From NCBI GenBank assembly GCA_035764505.1, contig DASTZC010000174.1, positions 1 to 53,436 on the forward strand: a stretch of 53,436 nt of DNA. Reading direction: 5' to 3'. Both the position numbers and the translations under genes were made by a program. How positions within the stretch are numbered: position 1 is the first letter of the stretch; each line of letters starts with the position of its first letter. The notes under the pieces were generated by a model. That model was not told the origin of the DNA, did not search any database, and worked only from the letters and a program-made list of their open reading frames with translations. The stretch comes from Candidatus Polarisedimenticolia bacterium. Its GTDB lineage: Bacteria; Acidobacteriota; Polarisedimenticolia; Gp22-AA2; AA152. Below are positions 1 to 7,578 of the stretch, in pieces.

Positions 1-438
1 TCCAGGACCCTGCTGCATCTGGACCATGGCATCGAGGGAGACGTGATCTCGCGCGGCTGGATCGGCGAAGGGAAGGCACTCCTGGCGCTGCACGCCTCGA
101 TCAATCCCGACTGGAGCGAGCGTCTCGAGGTGCTGCGCATCGACACGCTGGGAAATGCCTCGAAGCTGGGGATGATGGATCAGGCATGGGGCGGGACGGC
201 GCGCCTGGACCCGACGGGCGAGCGGATGATCCTGATCGGCATCGATGCGCAGTCGGGCGCCGACAATGTCTACGAATTCCGGCTTTCGGACGGCCGGGTA
301 ACGCCGCTGACCGACAACAAGTCGCTGCGCGCCAGCTTCTCGGGCATCGAATTCCTGGCCGACGGCCGGGTGATCTACTCCGGGCAGGAGAGGGACTCGG
401 AGTTTCGCGTGATTCGCTATCCCAAGCCGCCCCCTTAA
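1..438 (+). CDS. C-terminal end of a TolB/PD40-like beta-propeller protein (5' partial)
   Basis: The frame is open from the first base and ends at TAA 436-438, giving 145 residues of a longer protein. Blade-like repeats are visible: an ARLDPTGERMILIG strand pair, a YEFRLSDGRVTPLTDN turn and an IEFLADGRVIYSG strand near the end. This resembles PD40/TolB-type propellers, often fused to serine/threonine kinases or peptidases in GC-rich soil bacteria. The catalytic or anchoring part, if any, is outside the window, so no function can be given beyond a likely protein-binding propeller. Confidence 0.6.
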   Translation, partial: SRTLLHLDHGIEGDVISRGWIGEGKALLALHASINPDWSERLEVLRIDTLGNASKLGMMDQAWGGTARLDPTGERMILIGIDAQSGADNVYEFRLSDGRVTPLTDNKSLRASFSGIEFLADGRVIYSGQERDSEFRVIRYPKPPP

Positions 439-467
439 TGAGTCCCACTTCAACGCAAGGAGGTTCC

Positions 468-830
468 ATGGCCGTTCCTCACGTACACGATCCGATCGAC
501 ATTCTCGAGCTCGAGATCACCTGCACGACTCTGCAGAATGAGGTGCTGATGCGCTATGTCACCTCGCCGGACGCGAACCTGCCGCGGATCCGGCGAATCC
601 TCAAGCGCGCGTTCGACGATCTCGCGGGTCTCGCTGTCGCAAAGGACATGGTCCGCTGCCCGGACGGCTGGGTTCACGCCATGTGCCGATGCGTAGTCCC
701 CACGTTGAAGGATCTCAGCTACAAATCCAATGGCAAGGGGATGCAAACAAGCAAGCGGCGGACGGTATTGCCCATCGCCACCAGCTCGCCCTCCGGGTCG
801 AGCGGACCGCGGGCCCCGAAGGGGAATTGA
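468..830 (+). CDS. Small hypothetical protein, 120 aa
   Basis: Start chosen because ATG 468 is preceded by AAGGAGG at 459-465, one of the best Shine-Dalgarno sequences in the window. Residues 1-75 look like a real soluble protein (MAVPHVHDPIDILELEITC, mixed charge, Cys and Trp present). The C-terminal third is Ser/Pro/Lys-rich and low in hydrophobics, so the original stop may have been lost. I do not recognise a family. A frame of 98 codons on the opposite strand covers the same bases but has no RBS. It follows the propeller gene by 29 bases and may share its transcript. Confidence 0.45.
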   Translation: MAVPHVHDPIDILELEITCTTLQNEVLMRYVTSPDANLPRIRRILKRAFDDLAGLAVAKDMVRCPDGWVHAMCRCVVPTLKDLSYKSNGKGMQTSKRRTVLPIATSSPSGSSGPRAPKGN

Positions 831-867
831 GCCCGGACAGCAGGGAAGCCAGTGGAAATACCGGTGC

Positions 868-898
868 TTCCACAGGGAGGCCGCCTTTCGGCTAGGAT
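868..898 (+). promoter_or_regulatory. Putative promoter giving a leaderless mRNA
   Basis: TAGGAT at 893-898 is a good -10 hexamer. TTCCAC at 868-873 could be a weak -35 (19-bp spacer). The GTG start at 905 lies only six bases after the -10, about where transcription should begin, and no Shine-Dalgarno sequence precedes it. Confidence 0.4.
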
Positions 899-904
899 CC
901 GCGG

Positions 905-1840
905 GTGGACAACGTCACCCACACCCTGTCCGGGGTCGTCCTCGCGCACGCCTGCTATCGGAGGCGTCTCGGCCCGCGCGCCGTGCCAATCCTGGCGGTC
1001 GCGGCGAACCTTCCCGATCTGGACGCCGTGGTCATGCTGTCGGGAGACCCGCGGGCGGTTCTGCTGAGACGCACCTTCGGGCACTCGCTCCTGCTGCTGC
1101 CGTTCTGGATTCTGCTGGGTGTTCCGCTCCTGCGGAGGCTCGCGCCGAAGCTGGGTTTCCGGGAGGTCCTGGCGCTGGTGGCGGCCGGGGTCGGGCTGCA
1201 TCTGTTGCTGGACCTGGTCAACTCTTTCGGCGTCGTGCTCCTCTGGCCGCTCAGCGACTGGCGGCCGGAGCTGGCCAGCGTCTTCATCCTGGATTTCATC
1301 CTGACGGGGTTGCTGGCCCTGCCACTGCTGATCTGCCTGCCGCGGAGCCGGCGGGAGAAGCTGGAAGGGGCCGCGCGCGCGTCGCTCGCGTTGGTGGCGG
1401 TCTACCTGCTCTTCTGCAGCCTGAGCCGGGGGCTCGCGGGGAGTATCCTGGCCCGCGAGGCGGCATCGATCCACCCGCCGCCCGAGTTCTCCTACGTCTT
1501 CCCGGAGCCTCTGGGGCCGCACCGCTGGCGCGGCGTCCTGCGCCAGGGCAACACTTATCGACTCTACCTGATTCACTCTCTCTCCGGCAGGATCGAGCCG
1601 CGCCGCGAGCTGACCACCCAGCTCGGGGACCTTCAAGTGGAAGCGGCACGCGCCAGCCCGCCGGGACGTCGCGTGGAGAGCTTCTTCAAGGCGCCGGTGT
1701 GGGAGGTGGAGGCGCGCGGAAACCCGAGCGACATCCAGGTCAGCGACCTGCGCTTCGGCTCGCTCCTGCTGGACCGGGAGCCGGTCTTCGTCTTCGACTT
1801 CGAGGTCTATCCGGACCTCAGGGTGGAGGAAGCTCGTTGA
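905..1840 (+). CDS. YdjM/DUF457-type membrane-bound metal-dependent hydrolase
   Basis: A 311-residue polytopic membrane protein. The N-terminus (MDNVTHTLSGVVLAHA) and following NLPDLDAV and FGHSLLLLPF segments match the YdjM family (PF04307), whose conserved His and Asp residues are thought to bind metal; E. coli YdjM is a LexA-controlled inner-membrane protein. About five hydrophobic helices occupy residues 55-185, followed by a roughly 120-residue soluble domain (DLQVEAARAS, VFVFDFEVYPDLR). The conserved N-terminus fixes the GTG start. The gene stands alone, convergent with the next one. Substrate unknown. Confidence 0.75.
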   Translation: MDNVTHTLSGVVLAHACYRRRLGPRAVPILAVAANLPDLDAVVMLSGDPRAVLLRRTFGHSLLLLPFWILLGVPLLRRLAPKLGFREVLALVAAGVGLHLLLDLVNSFGVVLLWPLSDWRPELASVFILDFILTGLLALPLLICLPRSRREKLEGAARASLALVAVYLLFCSLSRGLAGSILAREAASIHPPPEFSYVFPEPLGPHRWRGVLRQGNTYRLYLIHSLSGRIEPRRELTTQLGDLQVEAARASPPGRRVESFFKAPVWEVEARGNPSDIQVSDLRFGSLLLDREPVFVFDFEVYPDLRVEEAR

Positions 1841-1854
1841 AGCTTGTCGAGCTT
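1830..1854. terminator. Possible bidirectional terminator between convergent genes
   Basis: AAGCTCG (1830-1836) and CGAGCTT (1848-1854) form a 7-bp stem with an 11-base loop. It overlaps the 3' ends of both convergent genes. There is no clear U tract, so this is tentative. Confidence 0.3.
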
Positions 1855-2521
1855 ATTTCCAGGCCACGAGATCGTCCGTGTATTCGTGCTGCGTCGTCTT
1901 GTGGAACCGCTTGACGCCCATACCTTGATCGTCGTACCACCATGTCGTGTAAACACCCTGCGTTCCAACGGGATCTTCGCGAACGCGATGCACCTTGACC
2001 TTGCGGCCGGCCAACGTCATCTCTTCGTCGCCCTCATAGGTGTATCGAATCTGCGAGGTCTCGATCACGTTCTGAGCCAGATAAGTGACGACGACGCTCT
2101 CGTTCACCTTGGGACGGGTGCGCCAGAACCAGAGAACGGTGGGGTCCCTGAAGGTGCGATTCGGCAGGGTCGTCTTGTTGATCTTCTCGTTGATGTGCTG
2201 TTCGGCGCCTTTGCTGCCGTAGCGCGTCTCAAAGCGGTTCCAACGGTTGGACCAGGCCCCTTCCTGCCACGATGAGACCGGCGTCCCATCCATCTTGTAT
2301 TCACGCTGGCTGAAAAAGACGGAGCCGTCTGGCTGAATCGTGCGACTCATGAGAATGATCTTCCCTTCGGCGACGGTTCGCTGATTGAGAATCAGATGGA
2401 CCCCCTTTTCCTCGGGCGCGACAGGAGCGAGCGTCCGGGTCTCGATGGAGATACTCGGACCGGTGGCGAGCGAGGCGAGCAGCGCCAGGGAGGCGAGCTT
2501 CAAGTCAGACCACATGGCCAT
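1853..2521 (-). CDS. Secreted hypothetical protein, 222 aa
   Basis: An N-terminal hydrophobic stretch (SLALLASLATG) suggests a signal peptide, so the product is probably periplasmic. The mature part is rich in beta-strand-like segments with many Trp and Tyr residues (SSWQEGAWSNRWNRFETRYG, VYTTWWYDDQGMGVKRF), which fits a lipocalin- or DUF1579-like beta sandwich, but I do not recognise the family. The start overlaps the end of the NDH-2 gene by 17 bases, so the two are probably co-transcribed and translationally coupled. MWSDLK at 2515 is an alternative start. Confidence 0.6.
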   Translation of the reverse strand: MAMWSDLKLASLALLASLATGPSISIETRTLAPVAPEEKGVHLILNQRTVAEGKIILMSRTIQPDGSVFFSQREYKMDGTPVSSWQEGAWSNRWNRFETRYGSKGAEQHINEKINKTTLPNRTFRDPTVLWFWRTRPKVNESVVVTYLAQNVIETSQIRYTYEGDEEMTLAGRKVKVHRVREDPVGTQGVYTTWWYDDQGMGVKRFHKTTQHEYTDDLVAWK

Positions 2522-3800
2522 CTTGTTCTTCCCGGGTCCGCCGGTGGATTCCGAGCTGGACGATGTCGCGCTTGAAGAAGAGATCGGCGGTCCAGTCGAA
2601 GGCGAGACGGAGCTTGCGCGACCAGCCGGGCATCATCATCCAGTAGTAGGTGCGCCACAGGAAATAGGCGAGGAATCCCGAGATCTTGAAGCCGAAGACC
2701 TCCGCGACCGCCGATCGGCACCCCAGCGGCACCAGCGATCCCTTCGACGTATAGCGGAAAGGCCGCGGCGTCCCACCCGAAAGGACCCGCTTCAGGTTTG
2801 CCGCCACATGTTTCCCTTCGCGCAGCGCGTGCTGCGCGGTGGGCGGGTAGACGCCGCCATCGGGGTTGGGAATGGAGGCGCCGTCTCCCACCGCCCAGAT
2901 GTTGTCGTGCTCCCGCACCCGCAGGAATCCGTCGCATTGCAGGTATCCCTGGGGTGTCGTGGGAAGTCCCATGCCCGCGATGAGCGGGTGCGGCCGGATG
3001 CCGGCGCACCAGATCACCGTGAGGCAGGGGAGCTTCTCGCCGCCGGAGAGCGTCGCTTCTTCGGGGTCGATCCGCGCCACCGAGCTCTTCAGCCGGATCC
3101 CGATGCCGCGGCGCCGCATCTTCTCGGCCGCGTAGCTCGCCAGCGAGGCGTCGAGCGCCGGCAGGATCCGGTCGGCCATCTCCACCAGCGTCACGTCGAT
3201 GTCCGCGACGGCGACGTTGGGGTAGCGCCGCAGCGCCTGCTGCAGGAAGACTTGCAGCTCCGCCGCCACCTCCACGCCGGTGAAGTTGGCCCCCACCACG
3301 AGGAAGCGCAGCAGCGCCCGCCGCCTGGCCTCGTCCGGCGCGGCGTCGGCGCGCTCCAGCATCTGGATGGCGCGGTCGCGAATCAGCACGGCGTCGGGGA
3401 GGCTCTTCATCTCGAAGCCGTACTGTCGCAGGCCTGGCACATCGGGCAGGCGCGTGACGCTTCCGAGCGCCAGGACCAGGTGGTCGTAGGGGATCTCGGA
3501 GGAAGAAGGCTCGCCCGGGACGCGCGCCGTGACGATCCGGCGGGCGAGGTCGACGGAGGTGGTCTCGGCCATCCGGAAGCGGACCTTTCGCAGGAAGGAC
3601 CTCAGCGGTACGACCGCGTGGCGCGGCTCGAGGCTGCCGGTCCCGGCCTCGATAAGAAGGGGATAGAAGACGAAGTAGTTGTTGCGGTCGATCAGCAGGA
3701 CGTCGGCCTGGATGCCATCCAGGCCACGCTGCAACGCCTGGGCGCAGTAAGCCCCGGCAAAGCCGCCACCCAGGATCACGATTCGCGTCACGCGCGTCAC
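2505..3800 (-). CDS. ndh: Type II NADH dehydrogenase (NDH-2)
   Basis: A 431-residue FAD enzyme that oxidises NADH and passes electrons to quinone at the membrane without pumping protons. The FAD-binding Rossmann motif is at the N-terminus (VILGGGFAGAYCAQAL). The second, NADH-binding motif near residue 170 reads VVGANFTGVEVAAEL, where the third base-contact glycine of GGGxTG is replaced by Asn. The FAD C-terminal motif is WAVGDGA, and the last 60 residues contain the amphipathic membrane-anchoring region (FLWRTYYWMMMPGWSRKLRLAFDW). Length is normal. Start is GTG at 3800; the divergent hydrolase gene begins 58 bases away. Confidence 0.9.
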   Translation of the reverse strand: MTRVTRIVILGGGFAGAYCAQALQRGLDGIQADVLLIDRNNYFVFYPLLIEAGTGSLEPRHAVVPLRSFLRKVRFRMAETTSVDLARRIVTARVPGEPSSSEIPYDHLVLALGSVTRLPDVPGLRQYGFEMKSLPDAVLIRDRAIQMLERADAAPDEARRRALLRFLVVGANFTGVEVAAELQVFLQQALRRYPNVAVADIDVTLVEMADRILPALDASLASYAAEKMRRRGIGIRLKSSVARIDPEEATLSGGEKLPCLTVIWCAGIRPHPLIAGMGLPTTPQGYLQCDGFLRVREHDNIWAVGDGASIPNPDGGVYPPTAQHALREGKHVAANLKRVLSGGTPRPFRYTSKGSLVPLGCRSAVAEVFGFKISGFLAYFLWRTYYWMMMPGWSRKLRLAFDWTADLFFKRDIVQLGIHRRTREEQDGHVV

Positions 3801-3858
3801 CGTATTCGGATAAAGTTCCCGCGGGAGCGTATCAGACCTTCCCCGGAGGCGCGACAGG

Positions 3859-5373
3859 ATGCTGCCGATCGTTCTGATCCATGGCTACAGCGCCGAGAGC
3901 CGCGATACGAGCATGTCGTCGATTGCCGCGATCTACGGGACCCTGCCGCAGGCGCTGCGCCGGGCCTTCCCCGGCAGCGTGGTGGAGATCGACCTGGGCC
4001 GCTACCTGACGCTGGAGGACGGCGTGCGTCTGGACGACATCTCGCGCGCGCTGGATCGGGCGCTGCGCGAGGATTATCCCCACCTGATGAAGCGCGGCTT
4101 CCATGCCGTGACCCACAGCACCGGCTCCCTGGTCCTGCGCAACTGGCTGCGTCGTTTCTCGCCGCGGCCGGCGCCGCTGCAGAACTTCGTCCATCTGGCC
4201 GGAGCCAATTTCGGCAGCGGCTGGGCCCACCTCGGGGAGGGGCAGCTGGCGAAGTGGGCGCGGCGTGTCTTTCAGGGAGGCGCCGAGCGCGGCATGCAGG
4301 TCCTGCAGGCACTCGAGCTGGGCTCCGAATGGAGCCTCGACCTGCACCTCCACTTCCTGGAGGCGGGCAACGGCATGCTCGAGAAGCTCGGAGTGCGCGA
4401 GCATGTCGTGGTGGGCTCGCAGGCCGACGTCGATTGGTTCTCCTTTCCAATCCGCTATGCCAAGGAGGACGGCTCCGACGGCGTCATCCGGGTCGCCTCC
4501 GCCAACCTGAACTACCAGTACTTGAAGTTGGCGCCGACCGAAGACGCCCTGCAGCTCAGCTGGACGAAGGCCGCTTCGCAGGCGGACCTGCACCTGGAGA
4601 GGCGCGGCAGCCGCCAGGGGTATTACGAAATCACCTCCGCCTCGCGCCCCGGGGTTGGCGGGCGGGCGGAGGTGCCGCTCGCCATTCCGTACGCCTGCGC
4701 CCATTCAGGGGAGAAGATGGGGATCGTGACGGGAGAAGAGCCGCGTGAGCAGGTCCTCCGTCTCCTGAAGCTGGGGCTGACAACCCAGGGCGGGCGGAGC
4801 AGCGAGAAGGGAAAGCGTGCGAGGAAAGCCGGACTGCAGGATCGGGTCGAGGCGTTCCGCCGGGAAACCGAGGAGACCTACCGCCGTGTGCGGCAAGAGA
4901 AGCCGCCCTCCTGGTGGCTCAAGTGGCTGGACAATCCCAAAGGCCAGTACGACCGCCATGCCCAGGTGATCTTCCGGGTGCGCGACCAGGACGGCCATCC
5001 CGTGACCGGCTTCGACATCTACTTCGACTCTGTCAAGGGCCGCAGGGATCCTTCCCGCGCCTTCAAGGACCTGATAGAGGACAAGCACGTCAATTGCGCT
5101 TCCCCCAACATCATGAACTTCTACCTGCGCACCGATGCCTACTCGAAAGAGGCGGACGAGTGGATCTCCCGGGTCCCGGAGGTTGAAGGCTGCTTCCTCG
5201 AGATCTCGGCGGTCGACCCTCAGACACGGGAGATTCTCTACCTTCCCTTGAGGTTCGAGTTTTTGAGTCAGGAGCTGGACGCTTGGATCTGCGGCAACCG
5301 CACCACGATCGTCGACGTTGAGCTGTTGCGTCTGCCATCCCCCGCGGTTTTCGCCCTCAAGAAACTCCCCTGA
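3859..5373 (+). CDS. Alpha/beta hydrolase (lipase/esterase-like) with extra C-terminal domain
   Basis: A 504-residue protein without a signal peptide. The N-terminal 270 residues have the alpha/beta hydrolase pattern: oxyanion HG at residues 8-9 (IVLIHGYS) and a nucleophile elbow THSTGS with Ser87, where the usual first Gly of GxSxG is Thr. Candidate acid and His residues follow in the DVDWF and VIRVASANL area. A basic linker (SSEKGKRARK) leads to a 130-residue domain beginning DRHAQVIFRVRDQDGHPVTGFDIYF that reads as a beta sandwich of unknown role. GGAGG at 3844-3848 precedes ATG 3859. Lipid substrate is likely but unproven. Confidence 0.65.
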   Translation: MLPIVLIHGYSAESRDTSMSSIAAIYGTLPQALRRAFPGSVVEIDLGRYLTLEDGVRLDDISRALDRALREDYPHLMKRGFHAVTHSTGSLVLRNWLRRFSPRPAPLQNFVHLAGANFGSGWAHLGEGQLAKWARRVFQGGAERGMQVLQALELGSEWSLDLHLHFLEAGNGMLEKLGVREHVVVGSQADVDWFSFPIRYAKEDGSDGVIRVASANLNYQYLKLAPTEDALQLSWTKAASQADLHLERRGSRQGYYEITSASRPGVGGRAEVPLAIPYACAHSGEKMGIVTGEEPREQVLRLLKLGLTTQGGRSSEKGKRARKAGLQDRVEAFRRETEETYRRVRQEKPPSWWLKWLDNPKGQYDRHAQVIFRVRDQDGHPVTGFDIYFDSVKGRRDPSRAFKDLIEDKHVNCASPNIMNFYLRTDAYSKEADEWISRVPEVEGCFLEISAVDPQTREILYLPLRFEFLSQELDAWICGNRTTIVDVELLRLPSPAVFALKKLP

Positions 5374-5377
5374 TCCA

Positions 5378-5520
5378 AGCCCGGGCAGGGGACACTCTTA
5401 TAGGCGGCGGCTGGAAAGCGGCCGCGCCTGAACGGCCGGCATTTGAACGGTGACGGCGGGGGAGAGGGATGTACTCTCGCGCGAATTCGAAGTTCGTGCG
5501 CTAGTGTTCGTACGTTTATT
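5378..5520 (+). repeat. Left arm of the palindrome, with REP-like hairpin
   Basis: Outer 143 bases of the inverted duplication. The section 5403-5440 (GGCGGC, GGAAA, GCGGCCGCGC, TGAACGGCC) is a diverged copy of the REP-like motif seen cleanly at 6691-6815. Confidence 0.65.
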
Positions 5521-5685
5521 GCTCTAGCGGTATTTCATCTCAGCCGCTGGTCAACTCCCAATCTCTCACCTCTAGCCATGGGGAAGCCTCTAACTGAATC
5601 TGTTCAAGCGAGACAAGTGTGTTGACCTGCCTGCGTACTGAGCAGCCCTGATCCGAATGAAGAATCCTCTTGTGGTCTCAGCAGG

Positions 5686-5714
5686 AGTCCATCGTTCGTA
5701 ACGAGCGATGGACT
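5686..5714. repeat. Central hairpin of the palindrome
   Basis: AGTCCATCG and CGATGGACT pair as nine perfect base pairs, extended inward by a U/G wobble and UCG/CGA pairs around a tiny loop. The hairpin centre (5700) coincides with the midpoint of the two arms (5703). Confidence 0.65.
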
Positions 5715-5888
5715 TCGCATTTTGAAGCTTGGCACCACATGTGGTCTTTTTGAACATTACTGGGGCTGAGTCGATTGCCAGGAGTTCTCTGCACTTCTCG
5801 GATCTTCTGTTTCACAACAGGAGGTTCCCAGAGGTCGAGAAGGAACAGTCTGGAAGCCGTCCTTGGAAGGTCGAAATGCTTCCAAGAG

Positions 5889-6028
5889 AATAAACAGACG
5901 AACACCAGCGCATTTACTTCGAAATCGCGCGAGAGACACCCCTCTCTCCCGCCGTCACAATTCAAATCACGGCCTTTGACGCGCGGTCGCTTTGTGCCGT
6001 CGCGTCCAAGGGTGCGCCTGCCCGGGCT
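5889..6028 (-). repeat. Right arm of the palindrome, with REP-like hairpin
   Basis: Outer 140 bases of the inverted duplication, read on the minus strand. Bases 5969-6018 carry a REP-like copy including GCACCCTTGGACGCG, which matches GCACCCTTGCACGCG at the start of the copy near 6690. The arm stops exactly at the HAD gene stop codon. Confidence 0.65.
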
Positions 6029-6687
6029 CAAGTGGCGAGATGTTCGGCGAGGGCGGTGAGATCGGGGAAAAGGAGGTCGGGAGAGACGCCGCCCGGCGGC
6101 AAGCTTTGGCGGCGACGATTGATCCAGGCGACAGGTATTCTCAAAGACCGGCAGGGAGTTACATCGTGAAAATAGCTCTGCGCCGCGTGCAGCCACCGCT
6201 GTCCCTGAAGACGCTCGCCTGCCGCGAGGAAATGGGGAGGGGCCGGCTTGTAGGAGCTGAGCTGCTGTGCGGTGATGATGATATCGAAGCGGACCGAGAA
6301 ATGGCGGCAGGTGGCGGCGAGGAGATCGTCGTCGACGTTCGACAGGATCCCGAGGCGGTACCCGGCCTTCGAGAGACGGAGCAGAGCGGCATTCGTGTCG
6401 TCGAAGGGCTTCCAGCCGGGAAGGCTCTCCGGCAGGAAGTCCTCGCGCCCGGCCGGAGGCTTTTCTCCGAGCGTTTCCAGCACCCGGTGTGAAGCTTCCT
6501 TCAAAACCTGGCGATAGGGTAGGTATCCCTGCGACTCGATGGCGGCCTCGACGCGGCCGTATTCCTCCAGCAGCGCTCCGGCGGGAGCCGCGCAGCCGAC
6601 AGAAGCGAAGGCGCCGGTAATCCCGGCCTCCCAATCGATCAGCGTGCCGTAGCAATCGAAGGTTACGACATCGAATGGTTTGATCAT
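6028..6687 (-). CDS. HAD-superfamily hydrolase, haloacid dehalogenase type II-like
   Basis: A 219-residue cytosolic protein with the HAD motifs: nucleophile Asp11 in TFDCYGTLID, motif II SNVDDDL, motif III lysine in SSYKPAPPHF, and a motif IV region QSYFHDVTPCRSLRIPVAWINR. The last resembles the type II 2-haloacid dehalogenase signature (QSxxHD...WInR) more than phosphatases. Dehalogenase or phosphatase activity cannot be separated by eye. ATG 6687 is preferred over an upstream TTG because AAGGG lies seven bases before it; that Shine-Dalgarno sequence falls inside a REP-like repeat. The gene is bracketed by repeat copies on both sides. Confidence 0.8.
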   Translation of the reverse strand: MIKPFDVVTFDCYGTLIDWEAGITGAFASVGCAAPAGALLEEYGRVEAAIESQGYLPYRQVLKEASHRVLETLGEKPPAGREDFLPESLPGWKPFDDTNAALLRLSKAGYRLGILSNVDDDLLAATCRHFSVRFDIIITAQQLSSYKPAPPHFLAAGERLQGQRWLHAAQSYFHDVTPCRSLRIPVAWINRRRQSLPPGGVSPDLLFPDLTALAEHLAT

Positions 6688-6689
6688 GG

Positions 6690-6737
6690 GCACCCTTGCA
6701 CGCGGCGGCAAAGGGCGGCCGCGCGTGAAGGGCCGCC
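6690..6737 (+). repeat. REP-like repeat, copy A
   Basis: Contains GGCGGCC (6714-6720) and GGCCGCC (6731-6737), a 7-bp stem around GCGCGTGAAG, preceded by GCACCCTTG and CGGCGGCAAA. It is nearly identical to copy B 78 bases downstream and similar to both palindrome ends. It overlaps the translation start region of the HAD gene. Confidence 0.7.
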
Positions 6738-6775
6738 GCTTGATCGGAGAAGCAGATCTGACAAGTGCACTGTTA

Positions 6776-6815
6776 CACTCGACGGCAAAAGGGCGGCCGC
6801 GCGTGAAGGGCCGCC
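6776..6815 (+). repeat. REP-like repeat, copy B
   Basis: Same orientation as copy A. Shares CGGCAAA, GGGCGGCCGCGCGTGAAGGG and CCGCC, with stem halves at 6792-6798 and 6809-6815. Confidence 0.7.
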
Positions 6816-6817
6816 TT

Positions 6818-6853
6818 CAAAGCAAACGGGCAGGCCGTTGGCCGGCCTGCCCG
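6818..6853 (-). terminator. Rho-independent-type terminator of the DUF1579 gene
   Basis: On the minus strand a perfect 10-bp stem (CGGGCAGGCC with GGCCTGCCCG, 6827-6853, 7-base loop) is followed by TTTGCTTTG, a weak U-rich tract. It starts 23 bases after the stop of the upstream gene. Confidence 0.55.
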
Positions 6854-6875
6854 CCTGCGAGGTCAGCCTCCGGAG

Positions 6876-7514
6876 CTATTTCATCCGGGTGTAGGTAATC
6901 TCCATCGTCTTTACTTCCTGCCCGTCGTGGTTCTCGAACATCTCGAAGCGGTGCGAGTTGGCGTCCACGAAGGTGGTCACCATTTTCACCGGGGCCTTCG
7001 TTCCGGTGGTGGGATCCTCCATGTCGGCGGTCATCGTCAGCACCTTGCCCGACGCGTCCATCGAGCCATGTGAAACTATCGCTCCCGTGCCCATGGTGTC
7101 GAACCAGACGCCGACGTATTCCTTGTGCTGGTTGTCATAACCGGTGAAGCCCATCCCTTCGAAGGGCTTGTTCATGAAGGTACCCTTGAACTGGTCCATC
7201 AGGAACCGGCCGCCCAGGGTCGGCTTGCTGACGGTAGTCCCCTCGCTCATCATCGGATCACCGGGGCCCATCCACATCTTTGAGACGGTCTTCCACTGGC
7301 CGGCCTGCTTCATCAGCTCCGCATGCTGCGGGCCCGGGGCGCCCATCTTCTCCATCATGTCCATCATCTGCTGCATCTCGGGCGGCACGGCGGGGGCCGC
7401 AGACTTGGTGCTGGCCGGCTTTTCCGCCGCCAGCGCCATCGCGGAAAGAACCATGGCCGCCGCCAGCATCCCGGCGAAGATCATCCGCCGTCCACCTTCA
7501 CGGGTCCATCTCAT
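6876..7514 (-). CDS. DUF1579 family secreted protein
   Basis: A 212-residue protein with a signal peptide (MIFAGMLAAAMVLSAMALAA), a Met-rich linker (MQQMMDMMEKMGAPGPQH) and a DUF1579 beta-barrel domain: QAGQWKTVSKMWMGPGDP, GGRFLMDQFKGTF, FEGMGFTGYDNQHKEYVGVWFDTMGT and MEITYTR. The family is of unknown function and common in Acidobacteriota and Planctomycetes. The Met-rich stretch could bind metal such as copper, but this is only inference. GGAGG nine bases before ATG 7514 supports the start. It is a single gene with its own terminator. Confidence 0.8.
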   Translation of the reverse strand: MRWTREGGRRMIFAGMLAAAMVLSAMALAAEKPASTKSAAPAVPPEMQQMMDMMEKMGAPGPQHAELMKQAGQWKTVSKMWMGPGDPMMSEGTTVSKPTLGGRFLMDQFKGTFMNKPFEGMGFTGYDNQHKEYVGVWFDTMGTGAIVSHGSMDASGKVLTMTADMEDPTTGTKAPVKMVTTFVDANSHRFEMFENHDGQEVKTMEITYTRMK

Positions 7515-7578
7515 CTTCGGGCACCTCCAGAGTAAGGGGAGTAAGGGGGTCGTGTCTCGGCGAATACCGCGCGGCGGC

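Larger units (their letters stand above)
5378..6028. repeat. Imperfect palindrome of about 650 bp (inverted duplication, MITE-like)
   Basis: The whole interval between two convergent stop codons (TGA 5371-5373 and TGA 6028-6030) holds no plausible gene. Its two ends are inverted copies: both begin AGCCCGGGCAGG, and bases 5442-5520 match the reverse complement of 5889-5968 at roughly four of five positions (shared blocks include GTGACGGCGGG, CTCTCGCGCGA, TTCGAAGT, TGCGCT, GTGTTCGT, GTTTATT). The inner parts align more weakly. A hairpin lies at the exact centre. This looks like an old inverted duplication or non-autonomous mobile element that could also act as a bidirectional terminator. Confidence 0.7.

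Noticed and set aside
2385-4748. 787-codon plus-strand open frame
   Set aside because: It runs antisense to NDH-2 and then out of frame through the hydrolase gene. Composition is Arg/Gly/Pro-rich shadow sequence typical of high-GC DNA.
5678-6655. 325-codon minus-strand frame across the palindrome and HAD gene
   Set aside because: No SD, no family, shadows the HAD gene and continues into the repeat. I treat the interval as non-coding.
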